From Pegea sp. RAD2-039 (lineage: Eukaryota; Chordata; Thaliacea; Salpida; Salpidae): a stretch of DNA of 64,000 nt. Positions 39,701 to 53,300 of this stretch are shown in pieces (within the stretch, counting starts at the first letter, position 1; every line of letters begins with the position of its first letter). The notes under the pieces are model-generated. The model saw nothing but the letters and a program-made list of their open reading frames with translations, was not told the origin of the DNA and did not search any database. The position numbers and the translations under genes are program-made. The DNA lies in the NCBI GenBank assembly GCA_034620365.1, contig JAQGEQ010000048.1:1860001-1924000 (forward strand), in the 5' to 3' direction.

Positions 39701-41395
39701 GCTTTTCTAATTCTGATCGTCGCAAAATTGCTGTCAAACTGTCTATCCATTTTTACTTAGCGTGTTTTCACTATTGTCAAGAGTCAGATGATATCATGTT
39801 AGTCGAAAGACTTAAACAGTTTTTTCGAATTACTTCGAGAAGCGATTTTTAATATATTAAATAAACTGCATCAAAATAGACGAACTTGAAAATTAGTTTC
39901 TAATATTGGATAGCTTTCGGAAATAAAATCTACAAATCTGTCATTCGAAAAGTCCTAAGACATAACTGCTTGATGCAACAAATTACAAATTAACACAAGC
40001 AACTCCTATTTTAAATGAAAGTTCTTAGTTTGAAAGACTCACTGTAAAAGCTTATATGAAAGCAATTGAAATTGTATCGTTGTCTAGCTTTGAGGTATCA
40101 CAAACAACAATTTTAAACCTATATATCTTCAAAAAAATTTCGAGAACATATTTCAAAGTTTACATTCTTCAAACAGCTGGTTCAGGATATTAGCTCAAAA
40201 TAATATTGATTAATTATAATCAGATTGAAAATTTTTGAGTGTAACAAATTAATAGCAGGTGCTTGTATACATTTTGAATTTCTCTAGGATTAAAGTAACC
40301 AAATCAACTACAAGTTAGAATCTCTCATGTCAGTTTTCGGAATTATTTTCATTCTTAATCGGATTAAAGTGACGTTTCTTTTTTTTAACCAAAATAGCAA
40401 TGCATACGTAGATGACAGATGAAAATCCAAATAGCCTGTTTAACGGTGTCACTTGTTTGGTGGTCAAATGCAAGACATCTCAATTTCCGATAACCAGCTG
40501 CCTATTATCGGTATCAAAGGTGAATGCTAACGACAACAAGGTCATAAGATTACTTGATGAGAGAACGTATCAATGTCTGCTGAATTATGATGTAGACTAA
40601 AGTACAAGAAAATATTTTCTAACTAAAGCTGCATTTCTTAAAATGTTACTTACATTACTCAGTTCTTAGGTATCGACTAGCTACGTAAAAAATTTCTGTT
40701 ATTTGCTTGTGTTCAATTAAGCTTCCAAAAATTATTGTCTTCAGTAGAATTATAAGGAATTTTTGCACTTTAGTTAAGGCTGAATATTTGTATAAAGCTG
40801 GATGTGGAATTATTATGTTATTAATTTAAACATACACCTTGTAGACTTCAGTTTATTGGTGAAATATAGATTTTAGAGAAAAAGAAATAGAATAGAAAAT
40901 ATAGAGAGCATATAAAGATTCAATCTTTTAAATCTCAATGAGTAGATGTATATTTAGATTTTGTGCTTCCTGTTGAAGTTAACCTTTGTTTTACAAAAGC
41001 AATATACTTCAAATTTATTTAATTATTTTTTTTGTATTTCTAAGTATTACAAAAACCAATTAACACTGTAGTATATACAGAAAAAAGTTTGAGTCAGAAA
41101 TTCACATGTAAATTAAAGAATGATGCTGTGAGCTTGTTTATTTTCGGCTATCATTTTACTTACTACAATTTGCTTGTTGTCTTTATTCATTTTGTAAAGG
41201 TGTGAACAATTCTTCGCTCTTTTCATTGTTGGTGGTCTGGTTATAATCGTGTTAAGACTTACAGTGAAGGTGGTCTTTTAATAATAAAACTTGATAAAGA
41301 GTATCTGAAAATTAAAAGTATATGAAACTATCAAAGTATAACACAAAGAGAAGATTTTTTTTTGCTATTTTCAGTCATCTGTCAAAGAGATTATT
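39701..41395. other. Intergenic, empty
   Basis: No gene supported. The small frame at 40412-40600 has no recognisable product or splice context. Confidence 0.45.
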
Positions 41396-42190
41396 AAGTC
41401 GATACCTCGGTTTCTTCTGAAATCAAGAAGGAAAACATATTGATGCAGTCGGTCTCGTTGTCTCCGATTCTTCTTCTTTTTCTTTATGTGAAGGCAAACC
41501 ATTCACAATAAATAGGTTAGAGGCTGGACATGTGCGGGAATCGTGTAACATACGCCCAGGTCACTGACACTGGTACCGTCTTTGTTAAGAAAAAGCTTGG
41601 ACGCGTCGCGACCTTCGGACCTTCAGTCATCTGCCTGAGACTGTTGCTGACGTGGAAGCACGCTGTGTATCGATTAGCAACCGCCGAAGCATCTATCTTG
41701 ATACTGTAGTGAGCGTAGATTTCTTTATTTGATCTATGCCTAAATTTCGTTTGATTGTATACGCGTTTAACCCGAAAGGTCAACGCGTAAATCTCTTCCA
41801 TCCATCTGTCGCGTGGCGCGACTCTTCAAGAATTGTGGTAAAAAGACGAACGAAGAAGATAATTGGGGATGAAGAAGCGTTTGGGGAGGAAGTAATGAAA
41901 TCACTACTTTTAGCCCGCAAATGCATAGTTAGCCACACTATTGGCAGTATCAAAGCTGATTAAAGTTTTATTGATCGCCTGTCACTCCACATACTGATGA
42001 AATCAGCCATTTTTGTGCAAACAATCGACCGCTTCGTCGCTAATCGGCCGCCACGATTAATTGAATTTACGGCGTAGATTGTAGGCGGGTTTCGAACCGT
42101 CAAAATGTCTAAATTTACAAAGACATGCATCTTAAAGTACAATAGACTAACTGTGTTCGTTGCAGATATAATCATGAAAGACACAATTGA
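41396..42190. repeat. GC-rich island with internal inverted repeat and Pol III-like box
   Basis: The base composition changes abruptly, with many CpG. CGATTAGC and CGAAGC at 41671-41690 recur inverted at 42031-42046 (GCTTCGTCGCTAATCG). On the minus strand 42098-42088 reads GGTTCGAAACC, a perfect tRNA B-box form, but no matching tRNA body was found. Open frames on both strands (41517-41801 minus, 41736-41963 plus, 41960-42184 minus) are unrecognised and probably reflect the composition. A foldback or SINE-derived repeat is the likeliest reading. Confidence 0.35.
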
Positions 42191-45100
42191 CTTGCGTAAA
42201 TCCTAAGATTACAAGAAAAGCAATATCAAAATACCAGCTACCTGACCTTAGTGGTTGTAATAACATTAAGTTTTTCCATTGGGAATATCGCTATCTCTTG
42301 ATTGCATTTTTCGTATACATGTCAAGATAAAATTCTGTACTACCTTGTTTTGATCAAACCATCAGACTGCTTAATGCTTTGTTAGTTGCATAGTCGAAAG
42401 GTTGGTTTTCACAAGAAAGTGCCTGCTTATGACGTCACGTTTTCAAAAGTTGCAACTGTGAACTTCTTAAAGTTGATTTCAATCATGAAATTACAACTTG
42501 ATACTTTACTAAATTGAAGGAAGCTTAGTTGATGTTTTTCAATCTTCAATATTATTCTGAAATAACTTTAAAGAGATGTATTGGAACTAATCTATTTTGT
42601 GCACTCAAAAGTTGAGAAGATAAACTCAAAATTATGTTACAGAAACTAAAAAATAGTAAAGAGACAGTTTACAATTTCAGTTGTTCTTAAAACTTGTTTG
42701 CTGTTGAATTCAGTTAAAATGATTGTGATTGAGTTACCGCTCATGCTATTCGAGATTGTGTTTTGATAATAAAGTTGAAACTTTTAGTAAAATGATTTTT
42801 AAGTTGTACAAGTTAACCAAGAATCTCTCGTAATTCATCGAGACTCTTACTTCTGCAATTTGACCAACATTTGATTCTAACATTGTTTGTTCTTTTTCAG
42901 CTAATTAAAACTTTGCTAAAGTAAACCCCATTTCAATTGTCTCTTCAGCTGACAACATTTTGGTAAAACAACTTCGAACAAACATTTCAGTTGTGGACGG
43001 TGCTAACGAATGGATATTTTGAGATGCTTCTGCACGATAATGTTTGAACAATGTGACAAGTTAAATTAGCAGATGTGATACAGGTTAGAAGCTACTGTTA
43101 GTGTTGTAACGAAGTATTCTTTCACGCACACCCTATTATCCAATAAATTCGGTTACATGAAAGCGTTTGAAGTCAGATTTAGCTGTGTGCAGTAAGTTGC
43201 AATTGTGTGCGGGCTTTTAGGTGTATCTAAGAACACGTTGCAATTTCTTAAGATCTGTGGGAGCTAACTCACACAGTAAATAATCATGCGTGAGGTTTTT
43301 AACATCATTTGTTGAATTTGAGATGTTTTCACGTTATCGTCTGCCACTATTAGACTTCACAATCATTATCTGCCGACGTCATGAAGGTTTCTGTTTGTTT
43401 GGACTATAAGCAAATATAGGAGGTTGGAAAACCTTGCTAAACGTATATTGACCACTTGAGCTATTTGAAAGTTTTAGAAGCTTGTACTTTATTCTACATT
43501 TGTTACACTAATTACTTGTCAGTGATTACTCAATATTGTAGACGATTGATTATCTTTGAGGTTTCTGTTTAAGTACAACTTAATTCTTACAGCTGTTTGT
43601 CGGTTCAACAAAATATTTTCAATTTTAGTTATTAATCGTATGGTATTTGCTGTAGTCATTAAGCTTGAATGTTTTTAATCAAAAATGTAGAAATAGATTT
43701 TGGCTTTAGTGTTATTACAATTGTAAAAATTCTATGAGAGCAGTAGTGCTTATAATAGATTGAACCAAATATTTATTTAGCGTAATATTTTTTTATCATT
43801 CTAAAGATTTTATTGCAATACGGACATTTTAGAAACTGACTGCAAGCTCTGTTCTGTTTTGTTAAATCTTATTTAATTAAATCCAGTATCAGTCTTAAAT
43901 TATATTCCTATAAATCATAAAAGAACTAAGAAGTAATTAAAAATGAATATTGCATTTAAGTGTATTATATGTTTTTAAATTGCTTAAAAACTTGAAATAA
44001 TGTAAAAAAATAAAATCTGTTGTAATTTTCAAGCATCGTATACTTACAATGAAAGCAATAAAAATATTTGCTTTTACATTAATATAAAGCATATATGAAT
44101 AATTAGAAAAGCATGGTGGAAAAACATTTATTAGTATAAAAAGAATTTATAGTAATCAATCACTTTGGATTTAATTTTTTGATACAACCACTTAAGTTAT
44201 TTATTACTCTATCAATCATTAGTTTCGTTAAGAATAGAGGAACGAAGTTGACAATGATTGTGTTGGTGCGAATTACGAAATAAGATTGATTTTTGTGGTA
44301 TATGCATAAACAAAAAGATTGACTTTAACTTTGATCCTCAGCTTCATTTACACAATGAATTTATGAATTATTACGCTAAGTGCAATGCACTAAAATTGAT
44401 TAAACTCTATAAATCAAAGTTTTTGAATTTATTTATTCAAACAACTTGACTATCATTTGATTCATGAAAGTTAAAATTATAAGATAAATATACTAGATTA
44501 TATAATTTGAAAAAATAACAAATTTTTAGAATATTTTTATTTCATGTAAGATCATCTTTGAAATATAGTTTATTTATGACAAATCATCTTAGATAGAATT
44601 ATTTAATGATTAAAAATTGATTCGAGTTTTAATCTTGTTTCAGGTTATTAAAATGCTTATCATATTTCATGATTTTAAGGCAGAAGATTCATAAATAGAA
44701 ATATAAACTTCATCTATGTTACATATTGGTTATTAGCTTATCAAACAAATTAGAGGCCTGTGTAAAATATTTAAATGTTTGTAAGATCTCGTTTTATGTC
44801 TCTATATTATACGAAGCTGTTAATACATTTATCGAATTTAATCTGTTATTTTATTTAGGTTTTTTACAACTGAGCTAATTAATTTTTAATTTCAAAAATA
44901 CCACAAATAGTTCTATAAATCTAATATGGGACTATAGAAGTTAAGTGAAGCTATTTAGGAATTGCATTTTTTTATTTAAAGTTTATTTCTAAAAGTATGA
45001 TTGTATTTTAAGGCGTGTTTTTATACCTAAAGAAAACAGAATAAAGTATTTTTTAAAAATGGATGGATGTATAAATAGTCAAATATCAATCCTTAATGTT

Positions 45101-46090
45101 GCATTGCAGATTATATTAAAAGCTTAAAAACTGCAAAAACAATAATAAACTATAATAATAATAACATGCTGTTGATGTAAACTAGAATAAATAAATATTT
45201 GAAATTGTTTTATAATCTTAAAAAAGTTCAAAGTTTCGTAAATTCAACTGGCGAAGTTTGTATATGAATCACTATACTTCAATGATCAAATTGAATAAGA
45301 TTTTCTTTTATGTTAGAAAAAAATGAAATAACATAAAAAGATGTAAAATAATTTCATTTACCTTTACTTAATATTATTACCAAGTTATTTTCAGTTCATT
45401 TGTTTAGACTGCATGAAGATTAGAAGTTATGGTGATAAGTAATGAAATATAGATTTATAATTATGAATATTATAAAAATGCATAAAGCGTAAACTTCTTA
45501 GAGATCTTACTAAGAATATTAAATTACTTACTCATTTTAGTTGGATAAAATCAAACTAATTAAATTTATTTATAATTAAAACACTACTTACTTGGCAAAA
45601 TATTTTGTATATCATTGTTCTTAGTTTACAAGGTTTCAAAAACAAAATTGAAAAACCGCAATCATTTGAATGTTCATGTCATTTAAATTTGAAATTCTTA
45701 CTAATATTAAATGTAAGCTTTGTATAAGTAATAGCGTGTCATAATTAGTAGATTATGTTTTAACGTCACTGAAAACAACTAGTTAGGCTCATTTTACTTG
45801 ATATTGAAAATAATTTGAGAGCCAACAGTATGACAGGCGATTGTCGATTAAACTCATTGCTGATAAAAAGACTAAGAAAATATTTATAAACTTGAAAACA
45901 GTTATTAAATATAGATGAGATGTAATGTCTACGCGCTGTAGTAGTTGATTTTGTAACTTTTTTTCACTAAGTTTATTTTTTGTCTTTCACTATCTCAAGA
46001 AATAAAGTTGATTTGAGTTCAGCAGGATTCACACAAGAATTAGAAAGTAAAATGTTTAAATAATTAGACTTGTCATGAGTTTAAAAGAAT
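42191..46090. other. Intergenic, no supported gene
   Basis: A perfect TGACGTCA is at 42430-42437 and a half-matching GACGTCAT near 43376. The part around 42900-43450 is slightly GC-richer. No open frame with a recognisable product. Confidence 0.45.
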
Positions 46091-47170
46091 AGTTTGTAAG
46101 CCTCGTGTTGAATTAGTAACTTTTTCCTGGTCAAAACGACTTCTTTTAAGTTTCAAATCTTATTTTACTAATAAACCCTGATTATGAAGAGGCGATGGTC
46201 TATCGTTTTATTCTTCATTTGTTTACCGTACCAGAGCTCTAAGGATTATGACGTCATCGTAGATTGGTTCATGGTCGCCCTTATGACGCTTAGCTAATAC
46301 GAGCTTGTTGTATGAGCCTACATCAGAAGATAGGAAATGTTCGAGGCGGTCCCCTTGCAGATGTACTAATAGGATGAGAAGGCAGCTAAGGAATGGGAGT
46401 CAGTGATCGCTGAACAAACCTGATCCGTTTACAGAATCACAATGAGAAAGAACAAAATCGGCTTACATCTTCTCCGTAAGCTTTTAACTTGAAGTTTTAT
46501 TTATTTCATACATTTCTAAATAACAGACCACACAAGCATCACGCCATTTTGCTGAAGTCAAGGGCTTCAGAGTTATACTTCTATCTTTGTCCTGCTTGTT
46601 GTGTTATGATTTTCGTTATAATCTGACAACATTAATCAATGGGTGAAGCTATCAAAAACCGCAAAATAAAAGCAAGAGAAGATTATAAGAGAAGAGGCTA
46701 AGATTCTAACAATTATTTCATGCTCAATCAAGCTCTATAGTTTGGATCACCCCTTTCTAAACTCATTTACTGGTGGCACATCTATTTTTGTCAGGTAAGT
46801 TCACTCTACCGTAGCTAACGATTTTCGCCATGAGAGCTATCTTGACCACATTTTTGTGACGTAATGAAGACGTATTGAACTAAGGAAAAGGTCATACAAA
46901 AGTAAAATCCTTCAGCTTACAGTTCTTTAAATGGTGATACTTCTTTTCATGTCAGCATCGCTTCTAGGTGCTTTCAGGAAGAGTTTCCTAGTCATACGTT
47001 TTTGCTTCATTGCTTCACACCAAAACAGCTCCGTAGCTCAAAAAACTCTTTAAAGAAGATCTGTTTGACCGGTCATAAGGACATTGGGGGCAAAGTAACC
47101 TTTTATTGATATCTTTCAACTTATCCCGTCATTAGCTTTCTACTTCATTTTTAGCGGCGTCTATATTTAG
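46091..47170. other. GC-richer non-coding island
   Basis: About 1 kb that stands out from the AT-rich surroundings, with no open frame above 60 codons on either strand and a perfect TGACGTCA at 46249-46256. An A-box-like TTAGCTAATACGAGC occurs near 46290. Could be an old transposon, a decayed gene or a regulatory region. Confidence 0.35.
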
Positions 47171-49700
47171 ACTGTTAAAGAGAACAAATTATTGTAAGTT
47201 TTTAATTAGCTCAGAGATCAATCGTTATTAATTGTCAAAATCTAGAATAAACTAAGACTGCAGGATGTTGTTAACATATAAATTACTTTGATTGAATGAT
47301 GTATTGCTATCATGAGCTTTTTTACATTTTAATCAGATCTATTCGGTAGTAGCATATAAGTGACTAGTTGATAAACATATGGCTTTATATAAATAGTAGA
47401 AATTACGTTAATAAATCAAACCTTATAAAATATAACTTATGAATTTGTTCACTATTTTTTCTTATTTCTGTAAGTGCTTTTACACTGTTAATAAAAAGTA
47501 TTCATTAAAGTTTATAACACCCTCAACCATTTAAATGTAAACTCGGTGCATTAATAAATCTTCACTGTTTTTACAATATATAGAAAGTGAATACCCAATT
47601 AAAACTAATTCATTTTTCAATTAAAATACGAAACTGACAAATAAAATTATAAAAAAAGAGAATCAAATAAATCTGTTTTGTGAAGACTTGAGTTTGAAAT
47701 TTTAAGTAGAAATAAGTATTTGGTATCAACTGATCTATCAAAATACAATAAAAAAAGTAAAGCATAAAATCTGGTGACAGAATATAGATGATTTATTGTG
47801 TATTATTTTCAGTAAAGTACTTATGCTTAATTCAATTAGAGCTTAGCTATATAAAAAAGTTATCTTGTTTAAAACTTATAATCTTCTTGGAAAAAGATTT
47901 AAGTAAAAAAGATTATAATTGTCCTTTCTTTTAACTGTTTATTTAACTTGTACAGTAGTCAAGCTGAATGTCGGCTAAAGAAGCATCAATTTTTGTTTTT
48001 CTGACATTGATACTTTTAATGGATTAACAACAAACATTGTCAATCCCTATTTTGGAACTTTTTTCATAGAGCTTGATATTATGAGTTTTATAATGATGAT
48101 CATAATTTTATTTAGCAAATTGTATCGTAGATAAACATGTAAAAGTATAATAAAAGTATTCTTCTGTTTTGATTGTAAAATCATTTGACCCTCTGGCAAT
48201 TAACTTTTATTTTATTTCAAGTAAAAGCAACCATAGATGAAAATCAAAAAGTTATATTGATTTGTTTCATTTACGTTCAACTTTAACTCTATACCTAATA
48301 TGCTAATATTAAAGCAGTGGATTGAGATATATTTAATTGTGATTTGTATTTCACCACTTTAAAAAAGTAAATCAACTAATGGATATATACATCGTAAAAA
48401 CTTTTAGTGTTTCTTAGCTTAATCATTGTCATCATTGTTTTTAAAACTTTGTTTGATAAAGGCAAGGTGATCTGAAAAGAAATCATTTAAGCGGCATGAA
48501 ATAGAAGTCTTTTGTTAATAGTGAACCACACAATTTTGAACCTAATCCTACCAAGCAAAATCTAGCAATCAGATAAGCTGGTTTCTTGAAAAAAATTCAG
48601 AAGGATGCAATGAGTCACAAGAAGGATAATCGTTGGTTGCTTACGGGCGTGAAAATTTGTAAATTAAGCGTAACATCGTTAGATGATAGGCCACAATTCT
48701 AAGAACAAAACCTTAACAAAAACATTAAACTTAGTTGCGTGTGGTCTTCAAATTTGATACTTTTAATTTGATCTGCCATACAATTTTTTTGCAAATTTTT
48801 CGATTTCTGTTATATTAAATAAAATCAGTTTCAACGATTGATATGGAAGATAAAGTATCAGCAATGTCCTTGCAGTAATCGCTTCTTAACAAATTTTCTG
48901 AGTAATAACTATAAGTTTGGGTCTTAAGTTTAAAAATGAAGTAATACTTGACAGTATTGTGTATGAGTATATTATTGTTTGATTTGTTAACCAAATAAAT
49001 CTACTTTGGATCTTTCGTAATACAAAAAAAGCTTGTTGCATTGATTTACGACTTTGAGCTGTGAAATCTTCTCGGCCACCAACACCAAGTGAAAAAAAAA
49101 ACTTTTATTCAAGTAAACCTTATGTCTGATGATTAAAGATACAGAAAACCAGTCTATTTCTAGTAGATGCAGAAATACACCTACCAAAATGGTAGAGTAT
49201 ATGCTTCTTAAAAAACAAGCAGTCATTATGGCTAAGCATAAAACAACAATACTGAAAAATCGATAACACAGATTGGTAGAGGTAGAAAAGGCTATTCTGT
49301 TCATTTTACAAACAAGTGCTTGTTAAAAATTCAGTTTCAAACTTTATTTTTTAAATCGTAAACTACTTATTTGAACTTGATTCCCACAGAGTTGGTTGTG
49401 AAGCTTATGCTTACTACCAAAATTACACTTTGGTAATCTATCATGATTTATCGTTGAAGACACAAGCTAAAATACAACAGCTATTTGTTTAAGTTCCAGC
49501 TTTTGTTTTGGTTTATGTATAATTTTGTTTTTAATGAATAATGAAAAATAGTGAAGTTGAAGTCAGAAAGTTCAAGTAAACTAACGTTGATGCAAAGTCA
49601 CTCAGAAGAAAACTATTTTTTCTACAATATGACGGCTACATGTAAATAAGCGGTAAAAATAAAAGACAGAAATGAACTTCTCAAGGTTTTTTACAAATAT
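47171..49700. other. Intergenic, empty
   Basis: AT-rich; the hydrophobic minus-strand frame 49304-48987 has no signal, splice or family support. Confidence 0.45.
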
Positions 49701-49722
49701 TTTTTTATGAGCTTCACTTCAC

Positions 49723-49926
49723 TTGATTTACATATCATCAATTCATGCTGAGGTTGAACATAAGGTCATCAAGTACAGTGAGTTGGCACGTAAAAGCACC
49801 ACACTGTCCTGGTTCATTTACTGGTCGTGTAGAACAAAACTTGATGGATCAGTTCCCGGTCAACATGAAACTGCTTTTTTAACCTTCTTACCGGATAAAA
49901 CTTCATCAAAAACTAATCGAGCATAG
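49723..49926 (+). other. Unrecognised 67-codon open frame in GC-richer DNA
   Basis: Reads in part AEVEHKVIKYSELARKSTTL and DGSVPGQHETAFLTFLPDK. It is clearly less AT-rich than its flanks and ends in TAG. No family match, no convincing donor or acceptor. Possibly a transposon piece. Confidence 0.2.
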
Positions 49927-50217
49927 TATTTAAGCCACGGGCTCACTTACAGACTGTTTCATTACTGAAGAACTTGTAAATTGAGTTTTATCAAAGATTA
50001 AAATCAGTTTTCATTATCAGAATAAGTTTTTTAATTTGATATTTTAAAGCTGAACATTCCATATGAGTTGACAAAACCATAAATATAATTAAAAGCTGCT
50101 TTGAAAGTAGCCTTGAAGGTGCTATTTTTATAAATTTTTATTTAACTTTAAATGATTTTCAAAAAACACTTAAATAATTGAACTATAAAATTAGAATTGA
50201 ACTTATTGGCTTTATGC

Positions 50218-50305
50218 AGCAATAATAAAGAAGAAGGGAAAGCTAGAGAGAAAAAGAAACGAACGAAAAACATAAAAAGAGAGAGAAAAAAAATAAACAT
50301 AAAAT
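50218..50305 (+). repeat. Polypurine tract
   Basis: About 85 bases almost entirely of A and G, with repeated GAAG and GAGAGA units. The K/R-rich open frame over it (50197-50382) is a by-product of the composition. Confidence 0.6.
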
Positions 50306-53300
50306 GTTTCTATAACCCTGAACCCATAGCAACAACTCACGCTTCATTGAGTCAAAACGCGGTTTTTTTGAATTGTACCTGAAAGCAGCTCTACCAATCT
50401 ATCGGCCTAGAAGGTAGGCAAGTCCGTCTTTGAGCTAAGTTTGCCAACGAGAATCTGTATTTAAGCACTCGATCACCATGAAGCTAATTTATACTACTAG
50501 TCCCCATCCTCGATCAAAAGTTTAAAATGGTTGTTTAAAAGTGAAGAGTAGCGACTAGCTTCAAACTGTAGCCATACAGATCCAATTGAGACCAATTTCA
50601 ATAATTTATCAGCAAGGTGCTAATAAATATTGAGGATAGTGTTTTAAGTATTTTCTGCTGTTGGAAGCTTCTCAGAATTACTTTAAATGTAAGAGAAGAA
50701 TAAAAAGATCTTTTAAAGAAAACTTTTCTTAGTATAGATAAAAGATATTATTTGAATTTTATTTTACTATTCAATAAGCAGTGGTTAGTAAATAAGTTTT
50801 GCAGCTTTAAAAAATAAATTATACATTTTTGATAGCAGACTTTGTATTTAGTGTATTTAGCAAAAAACAATTCACAAAAAAGTGACTTAGAACTAAAACC
50901 GAATTTCTATTCAATTATTGTTTAACTAGATCGTTTAGTAATTTTGATTTATAAGCTATGGCATGTTATTTGTGAGCTCATTTCAATAAGTTATTTATCT
51001 TAAATACAATTTGCTATTTTTATGTATATTGGCACAATTATGAGATTCTAAAATCAAGAATAAGTTTAAAATTAATTTAAAGGAAGTATGATTTAAGCGT
51101 GAATAAAACCACATTTAAGTTTTTTTCAAGACTTTTTAGTTTAAAACTGAAATGATATAAAAAGTTAACAAGTTGACAGATCTGTTTTGAGCCTCTATCT
51201 TTAGGTTGCTTTTCAAAGTCTAATTCTTGTTATTCTTTGTGCTTAAACCAATCTCTAGTTTCTGAAGATGAACGATAAGAAAATGTTATCTAGAAATTTC
51301 GACGTTTTAATTCGAATAATGGAAAGCCAAACCCATTTGAAAACCTTCACTTCTAAGATAATGTTGTATTCAGTATAAAACTACTTTATAACTTTTTCAT
51401 GGTCTTTAAGGTATGAAATCCGTGCTTTGATTGGGGTTTTCATAACCAACCGCCAATCGCTGTATTTTGTGCGTATTTTGAAAATTTTCTGAGGTGGCTC
51501 AACAAATCACGAAATATATTGTTTGATATTTTTTATGAAAATATGTTTTGCAAAATAATGAAAAATATAACAACTAAAAAAATGCTCGTAAATCTTGAAA
51601 TATGTTAAGTTTTGACAAGTAGCCTTATTTAATCCTAAATGGATAAACAATCACTTTGATTTTTTTAGTTAAGGACAACAGAGAGATTTGAAAAACTTTT
51701 AAAGGGAATTATAAATGAATAATAAATGTGAAAAGAAAAGCTGTTACAACTTTTTTGAAAACTGGTTTTTACTGAATTAATGCTGATCCCACGAATAACT
51801 CCTAAACTCCACTTAAAGTTTAATCAATGATCTAAATAATAAAAGTTTTTATAAAGTCCTGAGTTATAACAATTTTTGAAAAAAAGTAAAGTAGTTAGTG
51901 CAAATTGATGCTCATAAATGCTTAGAACAACAAAATACAGTTTTGTTAATATCTAAGAAATGTGAGTTTAATAATCGCACTTTGTTGAACTTATATGTTA
52001 GATTATTAGTTATCTTAAAATTCATCTTAAATATTTAGTAAATATGTTTTAAATTTCAAGCAACTATATTAATTTTTATGATTTTTGTAGATGAGTATAT
52101 TGTTAGCCTTAATTCGAAACTTCAAAAGTTGACCAATATTTTTAAAGCTACTTAAATTTGCTATCGTTGTGTATAACAGAAAAATTTGTTGTGAGTTATT
52201 TTAGTTTCATTTAAATTATGACTTTACTATAGTGTTAGTAGTTCATTGTTTAGCAAAGTAGTGAGTAGCCATTTGTAATGTGATTTTCATGTGCAATATA
52301 ATACTGCTTACCCTAGTTTAACAAACTTTCCTCTTTTAACAGTTGATTTCAATTGTTTCCTTTTTGATCAGCTCTAAACTGTTGAGCTTATGAGATGTCG
52401 AAAACATATTGTTAAAAACCAGGAATGAATGCTTAAAGGAAATTATCTACAGAGTTGACTAATTTAAAAAACTCTCCAATTTGTTTTTAGTTTTTTTATA
52501 ATACTTGACTTACTTTTTGTTATATTTTTCACAAAATTTTACGTCTGACTGTTTATCATGACTTGGTAATTTTGGTTAAATAGTTTTAAATTATTATCCT
52601 TATATAAATTTAAGTACATTTTGTAACAGAGAAACTTTGACGAGCACATGCATTTTATATTTGGTTTGACTGGTTTAAAGCTTCAAGTTTATTTAAGTAA
52701 AGCCATTTTTATAAAGTTTTCTACACATTTTGAAGCTAAGATAATTTGAATTTACTTATTTATGCAGTGGGTAATAATCATTTTTACTTGAAATTTCTAA
52801 CTATTTTTTTAGATTTAAACAACTAAAGTAAATTGTTGTCTATTTTGCTGGGCCTATAAAATAACCTGGACATATAACCGGACACTATTCACTTTGGCAG
52901 TCAAGAAAAACAGATAACTAATCTAAAAATAAGCTTTTTGTTCCTAAGGCTTCTTTAATGTTTACTTTTAAACTGACTTTAAACTCCATAATTTAGAACA
53001 TTCAAAGTTAAATCACAAACTTTTGAAATTGAATCTTTCCTAAGCACACTATTATAAACAATAGATTTGTCTTCTTCCTGTATTTTGTTTTTTTTTTTTT
53101 TGAGTTTTGTAGAACAAAAAATTTAAAATTACTCTTCAACTTAAATTTCAATTTATTAATGTTAATTTAAGGCAGCAAAATCGAAAATTGATTTTTGCAT
53201 GTCGCTTGCTTTTGAACAACGATGGGTAAATTTCGTTTGATAAATTAAGCAAGGGCTTAATTGTGATTGAAAATACTAAAAAAAATAGCAATAAAATAAA

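Noticed and set aside
48987..49304. 105-codon hydrophobic minus-strand frame as a membrane protein
   Set aside because: Hydrophobicity follows from A/T-rich codons; no signal peptide logic, splice sites or family match.
50197..50382. Basic K/R-rich small protein
   Set aside because: The frame is an artefact of a polypurine tract.
50370..50460. tRNA gene on the minus strand
   Set aside because: D-arm-like and T-arm-like boxes are separated by far too few bases and no stems form.
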